Source: Buchnera aphidicola (Phyllaphis fagi) (GTDB lineage: Bacteria > Pseudomonadota > Gammaproteobacteria > Enterobacterales > Enterobacteriaceae). From it: a DNA stretch of 64,000 nt. The notes below the pieces were generated by a model that was not told the origin of the DNA, did not search any database, and worked only from the letters and a program-made list of their open reading frames with translations. The stretch lies in contig NZ_OZ060370.1 in assembly GCF_964058955.1 (NCBI RefSeq), forward strand, positions 248,001 through 312,000. Reading direction: 5' to 3'. The translations under genes and the position numbers were made by a program. This document shows, one piece after another, positions 1-10,722 of this stretch. Each line of letters starts with the position of its first letter. Positions within the stretch are counted from its first letter, which is position 1.

Positions 1-19
1 ATATTTAATATCATAATTA

Positions 20-1420
20 TTATAATAATTCTCTTACATCTATAAATCGACCAAAAATCGCTGCAGCAGCTGCCATAGCTGGACTAACTAAATGAGTTCT
101 ACTTCCTACACCTTGTCTATTTTCAAAATTTCTATTACTTGTTGATGCACATCTATCACCAGGATTTAATTGATCATCATTCATACCTAAACACATAGAA
201 CATCCAGGTAATCTCCATTCAAATCCGGATTGAATAAATATTTTATCTAATCCTTCTTTTTCAGCTTGTTTTTTCACAACTTGAGAACCTGGTACAACAA
301 TAGCATGAACATTTTTATGAACAATTTTATTTTTTACAACTTGTGCAGCAATTCTTAAATCTTCTATTCTAGAATTTGTACATGATCCAATAAAAACTTT
401 ATTAATATTAATATCAGTTAAAAATACTCCTGATTTTAACCCCATATATAATAATGATTTTTGAGCAGATTTTTTTTCATTAATATTAATAAAATAATCA
501 AGTGATGGTATAGGTTGATCTATAGAAACTACTTGACTGGGATTAGTTCCCCATGTTACTTGAGGGGCAAGATTATCAATATTCACAGAAATTGATTTAT
601 TATATATTGCATCATTATCAGATTGCAATTGACTCCAATATTTTATAGCAGTATCCCAATTTTGAGCCTTTGGTGAAAAAGGTTTATTTTTTAAATAATT
701 AAAAGTTACTTGATCAGGTGCAATAATACCAGATTTTGCTCCCATTTCTATTGCCATATTACATAATGTCATTCGACTTTCCATACTGAAAGATGATATC
801 ACTTCTCCCATAAATTCTATAACACATCCTGTTCCACCAGAAACACCTATTTTATTAATAATATGTAATATTATGTCTTTTGCGCTAATTCCAGTTTTAA
901 TAGTACCATTAATTGAAATTTTCATACTTTTAAAACGTTTTTGCTTAATTGTTTGTGTTGCAAGTACATGTTCTACTTCTGATGTACCGATTCCAAATGC
1001 TAAAGCACCAAAAGCTCCATGAGTAGAAGTATGAGAATCACCACAAACAATTATCATTCCAGGTAAAGTCATACCTTGTTCTGGACCAATTATATGAACA
1101 ATGCCTTGTTTCATATGATGTATATCATATAATGAAATATTAAATTCACGACAATTAGAAACCAGTGTTTTCATTTGAATTTTTGCCATATCATTTAAAT
1201 CACTAAAATTTTTTGTCTTAGTAGAAACATTATGATCCATAGTAGCAAAAGTTTTTTTTGGACATCTTACATCTCTATGATTTATACGTAATGCATGAAA
1301 TGCTTGAGGAGAAGTAACTTCATGAATTAAATGTAAATCAACATATAAAATAGATATGTCGTTATTATCTTGATATACTATATGATTATCATATAATTTT
1401 TCATATAATGTTTTTCCCAT
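20..1420 (-). CDS. leuC: 3-isopropylmalate dehydratase large subunit LeuC
   Basis: LeuC with LeuD isomerizes 2-isopropylmalate to 3-isopropylmalate in leucine synthesis, a product Buchnera supplies to its aphid. At 466 residues it has normal family length. It carries the aconitase-type 4Fe-4S ligands: a cysteine in [10 protein letters not shown] near residue 347 and the pair in the CSMCLGMN segment near residue 408. It also has [12 protein letters not shown] near residue 127. The ATG at 1420 follows leuB by one base, and its ribosome site (gaggta) lies at the end of leuB, so translation is probably coupled. leuD, its obligate partner, is not in the window and should lie just beyond the left edge if the leuABCD order is kept. 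Confidence 0.97.
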   Translation of the reverse strand: MGKTLYEKLYDNHIVYQDNNDISILYVDLHLIHEVTSPQAFHALRINHRDVRCPKKTFATMDHNVSTKTKNFSDLNDMAKIQMKTLVSNCREFNISLYDIHHMKQGIVHIIGPEQGMTLPGMIIVCGDSHTSTHGAFGALAFGIGTSEVEHVLATQTIKQKRFKSMKISINGTIKTGISAKDIILHIINKIGVSGGTGCVIEFMGEVISSFSMESRMTLCNMAIEMGAKSGIIAPDQVTFNYLKNKPFSPKAQNWDTAIKYWSQLQSDNDAIYNKSISVNIDNLAPQVTWGTNPSQVVSIDQPIPSLDYFININEKKSAQKSLLYMGLKSGVFLTDININKVFIGSCTNSRIEDLRIAAQVVKNKIVHKNVHAIVVPGSQVVKKQAEKEGLDKIFIQSGFEWRLPGCSMCLGMNDDQLNPGDRCASTSNRNFENRQGVGSRTHLVSPAMAAAAAIFGRFIDVRELL

Positions 1421-1421
1421 T

Positions 1422-2516
1422 TTATACCTCTTTACTTATTAGTTGAGAAATTATATCTCCCATTTGATCAGTACTAATATAATCTTTACTATTATCAGCA
1501 ATATCAAAGGTTCTATATCCTTGATTTAATACAGTCTGAATGCATGAATAAATTAACTTTGATAATTCATTTAATTTCATACTATAACGTAATAATAAAG
1601 CAATTGATAAAATTTGAGCAATAGGATTAGCTAGATTTTTATTTTGAATATCTGGAGCTGATCCACCAGCAGGTTCATATAAACCAAAATTATTTATATT
1701 TAAACTTGCTGATGCTAACATACCAATAGAACCAGTAATAGCAGCACATTCATCAGATATAATATCACCAAACAAATTAGAACATAAAATCACATCAAAT
1801 ATTTTTGGATTTTTAATAATTTGCATAACAGCATTATCAATATATAAATGAGATACGTGAACATCAGGATATTCTATTGATATTTTATCTACTGTTTCTC
1901 TCCATAATTTTGAGCTTTTTAAAACATTAGCTTTATCAATAGAAGTGACTTTTTTATTTCTTTGTCGCGCTATATTAAAAGCAAATCGTGCAATTCTTTC
2001 AATTTCAAATTTATAGTATAATTCAGTATCAAATGCAAATTCCCTACATTCTAGATCTAATTTTCTATCAGAATTTCCAAAATAAATTCCACCTGTTAAC
2101 TCTCGTACACATAATATATCAAATCCTAAATTGACTATTTTAGAACGTAATGGTGATAATTTTATTAATTCAGGATATAATATAGATGGACGAATATTAG
2201 CAAATAAGTTAAAATACTTACGTAAAGGAAGTAATCCACCTTTTTCAGGTTGTTGATTATCAGGTAATTTTTGCCATTTGGGACCACCTACTGAACCTAA
2301 TAAAATAGCATCTGATTGTTTACATCCTAATAATGTTTTTTTTGGCAATGGAGTACCATATTTATCTATTGCAATGCCTCCAATGTCATATTCTTTAGTA
2401 ATAATATTTAAAAAACATTTATTTTTTAAAATATTTAAAATTTTATATCCTTGTTTCATAACTTCAGGACCTATTCCATCTCCTGGAAGTACCGCTATAC
2501 GAAAAAATTTTTTCAT
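1422..2516 (-). CDS. leuB: 3-isopropylmalate dehydrogenase LeuB
   Basis: LeuB oxidatively decarboxylates 3-isopropylmalate using NAD+, the third step of leucine synthesis. At 364 residues it matches enterobacterial LeuB. The N-terminus has [13 protein letters not shown], typical of isocitrate/isopropylmalate dehydrogenases. The metal-site aspartates lie in [11 protein letters not shown], and GSAPDI near residue 285 belongs to the NAD-binding region. The gene sits between leuA (132 bp upstream) and leuC (1 bp downstream) on the same strand, as in the enterobacterial leu operon. No frameshift is seen. Confidence 0.97.
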   Translation of the reverse strand: MKKFFRIAVLPGDGIGPEVMKQGYKILNILKNKCFLNIITKEYDIGGIAIDKYGTPLPKKTLLGCKQSDAILLGSVGGPKWQKLPDNQQPEKGGLLPLRKYFNLFANIRPSILYPELIKLSPLRSKIVNLGFDILCVRELTGGIYFGNSDRKLDLECREFAFDTELYYKFEIERIARFAFNIARQRNKKVTSIDKANVLKSSKLWRETVDKISIEYPDVHVSHLYIDNAVMQIIKNPKIFDVILCSNLFGDIISDECAAITGSIGMLASASLNINNFGLYEPAGGSAPDIQNKNLANPIAQILSIALLLRYSMKLNELSKLIYSCIQTVLNQGYRTFDIADNSKDYISTDQMGDIISQLISKEV

Positions 2517-2648
2517 TTTTAATTATTCTTAAATTATATATATATTTAATAGTCTTATTTATAAACATTTTTAATATTTATAGTTAATCGAAGTATTGTT
2601 TGAAAATTTAAATATTTACATTCTTATATTATTTTTAATATTAAAATT

Positions 2649-4196
2649 CTATAATATATTTTTTTGTAATTTTAACATGACCTGATTTGCTCTCCATATA
2701 TTATTAAATACATTCACCATGGCTTTCACTGAAGATTCAATAATATCAGTCGCTAATCCTACTCCATGAAATTTTCGATGTTGATATTCTACTAAAATGT
2801 CTACTTGACCTAAAGCATCTTTACCTTTACCTTTAGCAAATAATTGAAATTTTTGTAATATAATAGAATAACCTGAAATTTTATTTAAAGATTGATATAC
2901 AGAATCAATAGGCCCATTACTAGTGGTTGCTGATTTTGTAATAATTAATTTTCCACATATTAATGTTACTGAAGATGTAGCTAATCCAGTAGAACTAGAT
3001 TGAACATTAAAATATTCTAATCGAAAATGTTCAGGATCTTCTTGTTTATTGTTTATAAATGCTAATGCTTCTAAATCATAATCAAATACTTGTCCTTTTT
3101 TATCTGCTAATTTTAAAAAAGAAACATACAGTTCATTAATATCATATTCACTATCTTTATATCCCATCATTTGCATACGATGTTTTACTGCAGCACGACC
3201 AGATCGTGAAGTTAGATTTAATGCAACTTCTTTTAAACCTATTGTTTTAGGTGATATAATTTCATAGTTTTTTCTATTTTTTAATACACCATCCTGATGT
3301 ATACCAGAAGAATGTGCAAAAGCATTACTACCAACAATAGCTTTATTAGATGGTATGGGAATATTACATAATTGACTAATAATTTTACTAGTTCTATAAA
3401 TTTCTTTATTTTCAATAGTAGTATGAACATTTAATAAATCTTTTCTAGCTTTAATAGCCATAATAATTTCTTCTAAAGCAGCATTACCAGCTCGTTCTCC
3501 TATTCCATTTATTGTTCCTTCTACTTGACGAGCACCAGCAGATATTGCAGAAATAGAATTGGCTACAGCCATACCTAAATCATCATGACAATGAACAGAA
3601 ATAATAGATTGATCAATATTTGGAACTTTTTGATATAATGATGAAATAATATTACTAAATTGATTGGGAGTAGTATATCCTACTGTATCAGGAATATTTA
3701 TTGTTGTTGCTCCAGAAGATATTGCTTTTTCAACAATACGACATAAGTTATCTATTGATGTTCTTCCTGCATCTTCACAAGAAAATTCAATATTATTTGT
3801 ATAACGTTTAGCCCGTTTAATTGAATGTACTGCCATAGATATAATTTCATCAAAACTTTTACGTAATTTAGATTGAATATGTAAATTGGATGTACCTAAA
3901 AAAATATGAATTCTAAAATTATCTAATACTGACATTGCTTCAGCTGCTACATCAATATCTTTATCAACACATCTTGCTAAACTACATATTTGACTACTTT
4001 TAATATGATTAGATATTGTTCGGACGGATTCAAAATCTCCAGGAGATGAAATAGGAAATCCAACTTCAATTACATCAATTTTCATTCGTTCTAATGCCAT
4101 TGCAATTTGTAATTTTTCTTTTACACTCAAACTAGCTTGTAATGCTTGTTCGCCATCTCTTAATGATGTATCAAAAATAATAACTTTTTCAGTCAT
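2649..4196 (-). CDS. leuA: 2-isopropylmalate synthase LeuA
   Basis: LeuA condenses acetyl-CoA with 2-ketoisovalerate, the committed and normally leucine-inhibited step. The 515-residue protein is close to E. coli length. It shows the DTSLRDGEQ active-site motif at residue 9, the [11 protein letters not shown] metal-binding motif, and [13 protein letters not shown]. The C-terminal regulatory domain (about residues 390-510) is present, so feedback control may remain. A good ribosome site (aggaa) precedes the ATG at 4196. It follows minE by 121 bp on the same strand. Chromosomal leu genes are notable because many Buchnera carry leuABCD on a plasmid; I recall a chromosomal arrangement in the Baizongia strain. 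Confidence 0.97.
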   Translation of the reverse strand: MTEKVIIFDTSLRDGEQALQASLSVKEKLQIAMALERMKIDVIEVGFPISSPGDFESVRTISNHIKSSQICSLARCVDKDIDVAAEAMSVLDNFRIHIFLGTSNLHIQSKLRKSFDEIISMAVHSIKRAKRYTNNIEFSCEDAGRTSIDNLCRIVEKAISSGATTINIPDTVGYTTPNQFSNIISSLYQKVPNIDQSIISVHCHDDLGMAVANSISAISAGARQVEGTINGIGERAGNAALEEIIMAIKARKDLLNVHTTIENKEIYRTSKIISQLCNIPIPSNKAIVGSNAFAHSSGIHQDGVLKNRKNYEIISPKTIGLKEVALNLTSRSGRAAVKHRMQMMGYKDSEYDINELYVSFLKLADKKGQVFDYDLEALAFINNKQEDPEHFRLEYFNVQSSSTGLATSSVTLICGKLIITKSATTSNGPIDSVYQSLNKISGYSIILQKFQLFAKGKGKDALGQVDILVEYQHRKFHGVGLATDIIESSVKAMVNVFNNIWRANQVMLKLQKNIL

Positions 4197-4317
4197 TTTT
4201 ATTTCCTGTATAAAATATTTATAAAATATAAAATAATATTACTAAATTAAAATGAATAACATTACCAATTATAATATCATGAGATTTAAAACCATAATAA
4301 ATTATATAATTAATATT

Positions 4318-4569
4318 TTATTCAGGTAGAATAATATTCAATTCTAATATTGATACATTAGATTTTTTTTGATCTAATTGTATAGTTATCATAGTAGGAT
4401 CAATTTTAATATATTTACAAATTACAGAAAACAGTTCTTTTTGTAAATCTAAAATATATTTTGGATGTATCATATTTCTTTTTTTTTTCGATATAATAAT
4501 TTGTAATCTTTTTTTAGCTATATCTGCTGTATTTGTATTACGAGATGTAAAAAAATCTAATAATGTCAT
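4318..4569 (-). CDS. minE: Cell division topological specificity factor MinE
   Basis: MinE drives pole-to-pole oscillation of MinD and so places the division septum at midcell. At 83 residues it has near-normal length. The N-terminal part (MTLLDFFTSRN) matches the membrane-targeting and MinD-activating segment, followed by the topological-specificity domain. It begins 3 bp after the end of minD, in the canonical minC-minD-minE order, so the three are surely one operon. Retention of a complete Min system in so reduced a genome suggests symmetric division still matters to this symbiont. Confidence 0.95.
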   Translation of the reverse strand: MTLLDFFTSRNTNTADIAKKRLQIIISKKKRNMIHPKYILDLQKELFSVICKYIKIDPTMITIQLDQKKSNVSILELNIILPE

Positions 4570-4572
4570 ATA

Positions 4573-5385
4573 TTATCTCCAAAATAATCTTTGAAAAAAA
4601 TTTTTCTTTTTTTCTTCAAGAAATCTAAAGGAACATTTTTTTCCTAATAATCGATTTACTGTATCATAATAAGCCTGACCTGCTTGTGAAGTACTATCTA
4701 ATATAATTGATTCACCTTTATTAGATGCTTTTAATACAGCAGAATCTTCTGGAATTACTCCTATTAACGGAACACGTAAAACATCTAAAACATCTTGCAT
4801 ACTTAACATATCTCCTTGTTTTACACGATTAGGATTATATCTAGTTAATAATAAATATTCTTTTATAGGTAATTCATTATTTTCTGATCTTTTAGATTGA
4901 GATGATAAAATACCTAAAATTCTATCAGAATCTCTTACAGAAGATACTTCTGGATTTGTAGTAATAATAGCTTCATCAGCAAAATACAAAGCTAAAAGTG
5001 CACCTTTTTCAATTCCAGCAGGAGAATCACAAATAATAAACTCAAAATTCATATCTAATAGTTTTTGAAAAATTTTTTTAATTCCTGATTTAGTTAAAGA
5101 ATCTTTATTACGTGTTTGAGAGGCAGGTAAAATAAATAAATTTTCTGTATATTTATCTTTAATCATAGCTTGATAAATTGTAGAATCACCTTGAATAACA
5201 TTAATTAAATCATATACTACTCGTCTTTCACAACCCATAATTAAATCTAAATTGCGTAATCCAATATCAAAATCAATGACTATTGTTTTTTTGCCTTTTT
5301 GAGCAAAACCAGTTGCAATAGCTGCACTAGAAGTAGTTTTTCCAACACCCCCTTTACCTGAAGTAACTACAATAATTCGAGACAT
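4573..5385 (-). CDS. minD: Septum site-determining ATPase MinD
   Basis: MinD is a membrane-associated ATPase that recruits MinC and is released by MinE. At 270 residues it is full length. It has the deviant Walker A motif GKGGVGKTT at residue 10, with the signature lysine, and the switch region VIDFDIGLRNLD. The C-terminal tail (RFLEEKKKNFFQRLFWR) is a basic amphipathic helix fitting the membrane-targeting sequence. It lies 31 bp after minC and 3 bp before minE, all minus strand. Confidence 0.97.
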   Translation of the reverse strand: MSRIIVVTSGKGGVGKTTSSAAIATGFAQKGKKTIVIDFDIGLRNLDLIMGCERRVVYDLINVIQGDSTIYQAMIKDKYTENLFILPASQTRNKDSLTKSGIKKIFQKLLDMNFEFIICDSPAGIEKGALLALYFADEAIITTNPEVSSVRDSDRILGILSSQSKRSENNELPIKEYLLLTRYNPNRVKQGDMLSMQDVLDVLRVPLIGVIPEDSAVLKASNKGESIILDSTSQAGQAYYDTVNRLLGKKCSFRFLEEKKKNFFQRLFWR

Positions 5386-5416
5386 ATATTTATCCTTATA
5401 TAAATATTAATTGTAT

Positions 5417-6115
5417 TCATTTTAATGGATAAATCGATAGAATATTATTTTTTAAAAAAATATAAACTCCTTGTCCTAATAATTCAGAAGATATTTGATC
5501 CATTAATAAATATTCTCCTGAAATTGATACCAATTCAGCAAAAAATTTAGTACAAAAAATTTGTCTAGTTATATCTCCATTTACCCCAGCTAATACTCGA
5601 CCCTTCATAATTCCATAAATGTGAATATTTCCATCAGCTATTAATTCTGCCCCTCTATTAACATGATTATTAATAATTAAATCAGATTGATGTGCATAAA
5701 TTTTTTGACCTGATCTAATAGGAGTATTAATTATTTTAGTTTTAAATATTTTATTATTTAAAAAATGATCATGTTTTTTAACTTCTATATTTTTATAAAA
5801 TTTGTTATTTTCAGATATAATAGGTAGTCCTGATTTTACAATTTCTTGTTTAAGAATTTGATTTATATAACCAGTAATAGCAATAATATCTAAACCAGTT
5901 GATATAATCATTTGCTTCATATCTTTCCAGTTTATTAAACATGATAAATAAGATAAATTTAATATAATAGAAGAATTTTTAAAAAATTTTGGATATTCTT
6001 TGATTTTCTTTAATATCGATATTTTGACAATATTTAATTGATAACTTTTTAAATATAATACTGGAATTGTAAAAATACCACCCTTAAATTCAATAGGATC
6101 TGCTTGTAATATCAT
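5417..6115 (-). CDS. minC: Septum site-determining protein MinC
   Basis: MinC inhibits FtsZ polymerization away from midcell when held at the membrane by MinD. The protein has 232 residues, the family norm. The N-terminal FtsZ-inhibiting domain (about 1-105) is divergent. The C-terminal beta-helical MinD-binding domain is well conserved, with HVNRGAELIADGNIHIYG and GRVLAGVNGD repeats. It is the first gene of the minus-strand minCDE operon and is divergent from rsmC, with the promoter region in 6116-6269. Confidence 0.93.
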   Translation of the reverse strand: MILQADPIEFKGGIFTIPVLYLKSYQLNIVKISILKKIKEYPKFFKNSSIILNLSYLSCLINWKDMKQMIISTGLDIIAITGYINQILKQEIVKSGLPIISENNKFYKNIEVKKHDHFLNNKIFKTKIINTPIRSGQKIYAHQSDLIINNHVNRGAELIADGNIHIYGIMKGRVLAGVNGDITRQIFCTKFFAELVSISGEYLLMDQISSELLGQGVYIFLKNNILSIYPLK

Positions 6116-6269
6116 ATTATTAAATTTTTATAATTAATTATTTAAATATTATACAAAAAGTTGCATATTATAATTTTTATTAATATATTTTTATAATAAA
6201 AAAAATTAAAATATATTAAAATAAAATACAAAATATTTTAATATTATATGGAGTAATTTTATATTACAT

Positions 6270-7277
6270 TTGAATAATAACGAAATCAAAATACTTAAAT
6301 TATATTACAAAAAATTTATAAATAAAAAAATAATTTTTTCTGGAAATATTCAAGATAATATATATTTATATTTACAAATACAAAATGTAATACTACATAT
6401 AAAACAATATTTTATTACAATCTTTAGTAAAATATTTTTTCATAATAATATTTATTATGGTATTATTCCTGATAAAAATTTTTGTATAAACTGTAATGTA
6501 TTAATATACTTTTGGATAAAAAATAAATTAGAATCAAAATTTCAATTACATTATTTAATTTCTATTCTTCCATTATGTAGTCAAATCTTTATAATAGGAA
6601 AAAATAATATTGGAATTAATAGTATTAATAATATATTTAAAAGTTTTATACAAATAAATAAAATAGATTATAAAAAAAAATGTTCTTTATATTATGGAAA
6701 AATCATTAGAAAAACTAATTTTATATTTCAAAAATACTGCAAAACATATACGTGGAATGATATAATTTTATATACATTACCTGGTATATTTGGATATCAC
6801 GGTTTAGATCAAGGAAGTTTATTATTAATTTCAACATTTAATAAAAATATTAAAGGAAAAATATTAGATATTGGATCAGGATCTGGAATTTTATCTGTAG
6901 CATTAAATAAAATTGCTCAAAAAACTCAAGTAACACTTGTTGATAATAGCAGTGAAGCCTTACTGTGTAGTAAAAATACACTGAGATATAACAATATTCA
7001 AGGTCAAGTATTTTTTAGTGATATATATTCTCACATAAATAATAAATTTGATTTAATTATATCTAATCCACCTACACATTTTGGAAAAAAGAATAATTTT
7101 AAAAAAATAAATAATATTATTCAAAATTCAATAAAATATTTAAATAAAAATGGAAAGTTAAGAATTGTAATACATTCAAATATATCATGTCAAAAAATAT
7201 TAAATGATACTTTCCATAATTATCAAATATTAAAAAAAATAAATCATTTTACAGTATATCAATCCATATTAAAATAA
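6270..7277 (+). CDS. rsmC: 16S rRNA m2G1207 methyltransferase RsmC
   Basis: RsmC methylates guanosine 1207 of 16S rRNA using S-adenosylmethionine. The 335-residue protein is close to the E. coli length of 343. The N-terminal half is a divergent non-catalytic domain. The C-terminal half has the SAM-binding motif LDIGSGSGILSVAL near residue 198 and the catalytic SNPPTHFG motif near 267. The best start is a TTG at 6270; no in-frame ATG fits, and the gagt site at 6251 is far upstream, so translation is probably weak. It is divergent from minC. Confidence 0.9.
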   Translation: MNNNEIKILKLYYKKFINKKIIFSGNIQDNIYLYLQIQNVILHIKQYFITIFSKIFFHNNIYYGIIPDKNFCINCNVLIYFWIKNKLESKFQLHYLISILPLCSQIFIIGKNNIGINSINNIFKSFIQINKIDYKKKCSLYYGKIIRKTNFIFQKYCKTYTWNDIILYTLPGIFGYHGLDQGSLLLISTFNKNIKGKILDIGSGSGILSVALNKIAQKTQVTLVDNSSEALLCSKNTLRYNNIQGQVFFSDIYSHINNKFDLIISNPPTHFGKKNNFKKINNIIQNSIKYLNKNGKLRIVIHSNISCQKILNDTFHNYQILKKINHFTVYQSILK

Positions 7278-7309
7278 AAATATTTTAACAATAAAATTAA
7301 TTTTATTTA

Positions 7310-7393
7310 TACCCGGAGCGGGAATCGAACCCGCAAAGCTGTTAAGCCGAGGGATTTTAAGTCCCTTGTGTTTACCTATTTCACCACCCGGGC
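7310..7393 (-). tRNA. tRNA-Leu(UAA)
   Basis: On the minus strand a gcccggg acceptor stem, long variable arm and anticodon loop with TAA give a class II leucine tRNA closely resembling E. coli leuZ. The 3' CCA is not encoded. It faces rsmC and is followed on the right by tRNA-Cys on the same strand. Confidence 0.96.
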
Positions 7394-7405
7394 ATATTTT
7401 TTATC

Positions 7406-7476
7406 AGGCGCGTTCTGGAATCGAACCAGATTATGCGGATTTGCAATCCGCTACATAACCAATCTGTCAACGCGCC
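7406..7476 (-). tRNA. tRNA-Cys(GCA)
   Basis: The minus strand folds as a tRNA with ggcgcg acceptor stem, GCA anticodon and a TTCGATTC T loop; it is near-identical in layout to E. coli cysT. The 3' CCA is not encoded. It lies 12 bp upstream of tRNA-Leu(UAA) on the same strand and is probably cotranscribed with it. Confidence 0.96.
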
Positions 7477-7676
7477 TAGTATTTAATATGTATAATTATT
7501 TAAATTATATACTAAGTGATATTATTTCTAATATCTTACTATTGTATTAAAAATTAAAACTAAATGCAATATAATTTTATTAAAATATCAAATATTTTTA
7601 TAAAATCTTTACATTATATAAAAATTAGATTATTATAAATTGAAATATAATTATTGATATAATAATTATATTATAT

Positions 7677-7763
7677 GGAGGAATGGCTGAGTGGTTTAAG
7701 GCAGCGGTCTTGAAAACCGCCGATGATTAATTTCATCCGAGAGTTCGAATCCCTCTTCCTCCG
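7677..7763 (+). tRNA. tRNA-Ser(UGA)
   Basis: The sequence has a ggaggaa acceptor stem, a TGA anticodon in a seven-base loop, a long class II variable arm and a T arm with GTTCGAATCC, matching E. coli serT. CCA is not encoded. A TATAAT-like box (7658-7663) lies just upstream. The gene stands alone on the plus strand, facing murJ. Confidence 0.96.
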
Positions 7764-7927
7764 ATAAAATATACCGTTTACATCTCACAACTAATTAATA
7801 AAATACAATTTTTACAATTTACATATACATATTATTCATATAACTATAAAATACTTACTTATAAAATTGTAATGAAAAATTTAAATATAAAATATCAATT
7901 ATTATCAATATATAAATTATTAAATAT

Positions 7928-9469
7928 CTAATTTGATATTTCAAAACTAAACTGATTCCAACGCAATCCTAAAACTAATAATGTTATTACATATACAATA
8001 ACAGAAAACAAAAATACTGAAAATAATCGCAATAATTTATATATAACTATTCCAGTGTCCCAGGGTGGCATGATATTTAAAATAAATAATAATGAAATAG
8101 ATGAAATAAAAGAAGCTACTATTACTCTTATAAATAATAATAACCAACCGGATTGAGGTATAAAAATTTTATTACGATATAAATACCAATATAATAAAAT
8201 TACGTTTAACCAAGCTGAAAAACTAATTGATAAAGATAATCCTAATTGTCCTAATGATGTTAAAAATAACATAGTATTTATAATTTGAGTAACAGAAATA
8301 GTAATCATAGAAATTATCATAGGTGTTTTTGTATCTTGTCTAGAATAAAAACCAGGAGATAAAACTTTTACTAAAATAAATGCTATTAATCCTATAGAAT
8401 ATCCTAATAAAGATTGTTCAGTCATTAATGTATCGAATTTTGTAAATTTTCCATATTGAAATAAAACAGTAATTATAGGACGTGATAAAATAAATATTAT
8501 TACAGAACTAGGTAATCCAATAATTAAAGTAACGCGCAACCCCCAATCTAATAATCGAGAAAATTGTTTCTTATCACACGAAGCAATACTTTTTGTTAAA
8601 AAAGATAATAAAATTGTTCCTAATGATACTCCTATAATACCTACTGGAAACTCTACTAATCTATCAGCATAGTACATCCAAGAAACTGAACCAGAAATAA
8701 ATAAGGATGCTAAGATACCATTAATAAATAGTGAAATATGATTAGCTGATACACCAATAATTCCCATACCTACTTTACTAATTAAATTAGAAATTTTAAG
8801 TATTTTAAAATTAATTTTTGGTGGAACTAACATATTTATTCTATTTAAAAACAAATACTGATAAACAAATTGTAAAATTCCTCCAACAATAACTGACCAT
8901 CCTAAAGATAATATTGGAATACTAAAATATTTATTTAAAAATATAGAAAATAAAATCATACTAATATTTAACAAAAAAGGTGAAAAAACAGGTACTAAAA
9001 AATAACCCCAAATATTTAATACAGCTGTAGTTAACGAAGATAACGAAACAAAAAAAACATAAGGAAATGTAATCTTTAATAATTTTACAGCTAATGCAAA
9101 TTCTTTTGGTTGTTTTAAAAAACCAGGAGCTGTTAAAAATATAATATAAGAAGCTAAACATATTCCGATTAAAGTTAAACAAAATAATACTAAAATCATA
9201 AATCCTAAAACACATGAAAAAAAATATCTTGTTGAATTATGTTTACCTTTTTGTTTGTATTCTACAAGCATAGGAATTATAACTTGTAAAAATGCACCAT
9301 CTGCACAAATGCGTCTTAATAGATTAGGAATTTTAAAAGCAATAAAAAATGCATCAGTTGCTATTGATACACCAAAAATATAAGCAACAATAAAATCTCG
9401 AATAAAACTTAACATGCGAGATAAACAAGTGATAATACTAATATTAATTAAAGATTTTAAAAGATTCAT
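7928..9469 (-). CDS. murJ: Lipid II flippase MurJ (MviN)
   Basis: MurJ flips lipid II across the inner membrane for peptidoglycan synthesis. The 513-residue protein has family-typical length. Its hydrophobic profile suggests about 14 membrane helices, and conserved elements include the RDFIVAYIFG start and TDAFFIAFKIPNLLRR. Its place beside flg genes reproduces the E. coli order murJ-flgN-flgM-flgA, although here only flgH and flgI remain. Its retention indicates the symbiont still builds some peptidoglycan. Confidence 0.95.
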   Translation of the reverse strand: MNLLKSLINISIITCLSRMLSFIRDFIVAYIFGVSIATDAFFIAFKIPNLLRRICADGAFLQVIIPMLVEYKQKGKHNSTRYFFSCVLGFMILVLFCLTLIGICLASYIIFLTAPGFLKQPKEFALAVKLLKITFPYVFFVSLSSLTTAVLNIWGYFLVPVFSPFLLNISMILFSIFLNKYFSIPILSLGWSVIVGGILQFVYQYLFLNRINMLVPPKINFKILKISNLISKVGMGIIGVSANHISLFINGILASLFISGSVSWMYYADRLVEFPVGIIGVSLGTILLSFLTKSIASCDKKQFSRLLDWGLRVTLIIGLPSSVIIFILSRPIITVLFQYGKFTKFDTLMTEQSLLGYSIGLIAFILVKVLSPGFYSRQDTKTPMIISMITISVTQIINTMLFLTSLGQLGLSLSISFSAWLNVILLYWYLYRNKIFIPQSGWLLLFIRVIVASFISSISLLFILNIMPPWDTGIVIYKLLRLFSVFLFSVIVYVITLLVLGLRWNQFSFEISN

Positions 9470-9920
9470 AGTTTTAATAATATTTAAATTAATGTTAAAA
9501 TTGAAAAATTAAAAATTATATAAATAAATGTACTAAATATTTTATAATTTTTAGTTTTGTAAGTTATTTTATTAAGTAATATATATAATAATATTTTATT
9601 AAAACATTAAATCATACAAGTTTTAATAAATATCATAATTTTTATATATATTATTATACTAACTTGTGAATAATATATATTTTAATCAATTTGTAAAATT
9701 TTTATTTATATTTTTAAAATATATATCAAATTAACTTTGTATTTATATTATATGCATACATAAAACTAATTTAATAATTTAATGTAAAATAAAAAAAATA
9801 TTTTTATAAATTTTAAAGTATAAAATAACTAATATATATAAAAGAAATTTTTGTATCAGATAAATAAGAATATAATATTCTCATTATATTTTCTATTTAA
9901 TAATTTAAGGTAAAATTTCT
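9470..9920. other. Gene-free gap where flgN-flgG are missing
   Basis: In E. coli the genes flgN, flgM and flgA-flgG lie between murJ and flgH. Here 451 bp of A/T-rich sequence with no sizeable frame fills that space. It must hold the divergent murJ and flgH promoters. No recognizable remnant of a rod or hook gene was seen by eye. Confidence 0.6.
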
Positions 9921-10610
9921 GTGATTAAATTATTTATATTTATATATAAGTATTATTATTTAATAACTATTATATTTTTTATAATACATGGATATTCTTA
10001 TACACATAAAATACAAACAAATAAAATAATCAAAAAAACAATAATTACTTTACAATTAAATCATATTAAATATTCTATAAAAAATAAAATACATAATCAA
10101 AAAAAACTATTTACAATTTATAAACCTAACAAAATTGGTGATACTATAATAGTTATAATTAAAGAACATATTATTGCTAAAAATAATTCTTTTACTAATA
10201 TATTGCAAAATAATCACAATAATTTTAAAATACAAGAGTTTCCAAATAATATATGTAATTTAAATTTCTTTAAAAAATTTATATATAATATTAAAAGACA
10301 ATATTCTCATAATACAAATAATCAATTTAATAAAAATATGTTACATGGAATGATTACTGTACAAATAAATAATATTTTATCTAATGGAAATTTTCAAATA
10401 TCTGGAGAAAAAAAGATATCTGTTAATCAAAATTTAGAAGTTATTAAATGCTCAGGAATTATTAATCCTAATGATATTGATAAAAATAACACAGTTTTAT
10501 CAACGAAAATACTAAACTTAAATACTAAATATTATCACTTAAAAAATATGGAATTAATACAAAAAAAAAATTGGTTTCAAAAATTATTATTATTTTTCTT
10601 ATCATTATAA
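9921..10610 (+). CDS. flgH: Flagellar L-ring protein FlgH, atypical
   Basis: FlgH forms the outer-membrane L ring of the flagellar basal body. The 229-residue product matches the family in its second half: KPNKIGDTIIVII, SGEKKISVNQNLEVIKCSG, INPNDIDKNNTV and a final WFQKLLLFFLSL. It starts at GTG 9921 with an aagg site at 9907. The N-terminus has a hydrophobic stretch (about 4-25) fitting a signal sequence, but no cysteine, so the usual lipoprotein lipobox is absent. flgI follows 112 bp downstream. No rod, hook or other flagellar gene is in the window, so function as a true L ring is uncertain. Confidence 0.88.
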   Translation: MIKLFIFIYKYYYLITIIFFIIHGYSYTHKIQTNKIIKKTIITLQLNHIKYSIKNKIHNQKKLFTIYKPNKIGDTIIVIIKEHIIAKNNSFTNILQNNHNNFKIQEFPNNICNLNFFKKFIYNIKRQYSHNTNNQFNKNMLHGMITVQINNILSNGNFQISGEKKISVNQNLEVIKCSGIINPNDIDKNNTVLSTKILNLNTKYYHLKNMELIQKKNWFQKLLLFFLSL

Positions 10611-10722
10611 ATATATTAATTTTTATAATATTTTATTTTTTATATTACGATATTAATACAAAAAAAATATTAAATACTTTCATATATAATTTATAATTTA
10701 AAAACTTGTAAAAGGTTAATAT

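Noticed and set aside
7290-7307. 18-bp perfect palindrome between rsmC and tRNA-Leu
   Set aside because: It is A/T-only with no loop, and such repeats are frequent in this composition.
7368-7550. 60-residue plus-strand frame
   Set aside because: It overlaps antisense to tRNA-Leu and tRNA-Cys and resembles no protein.
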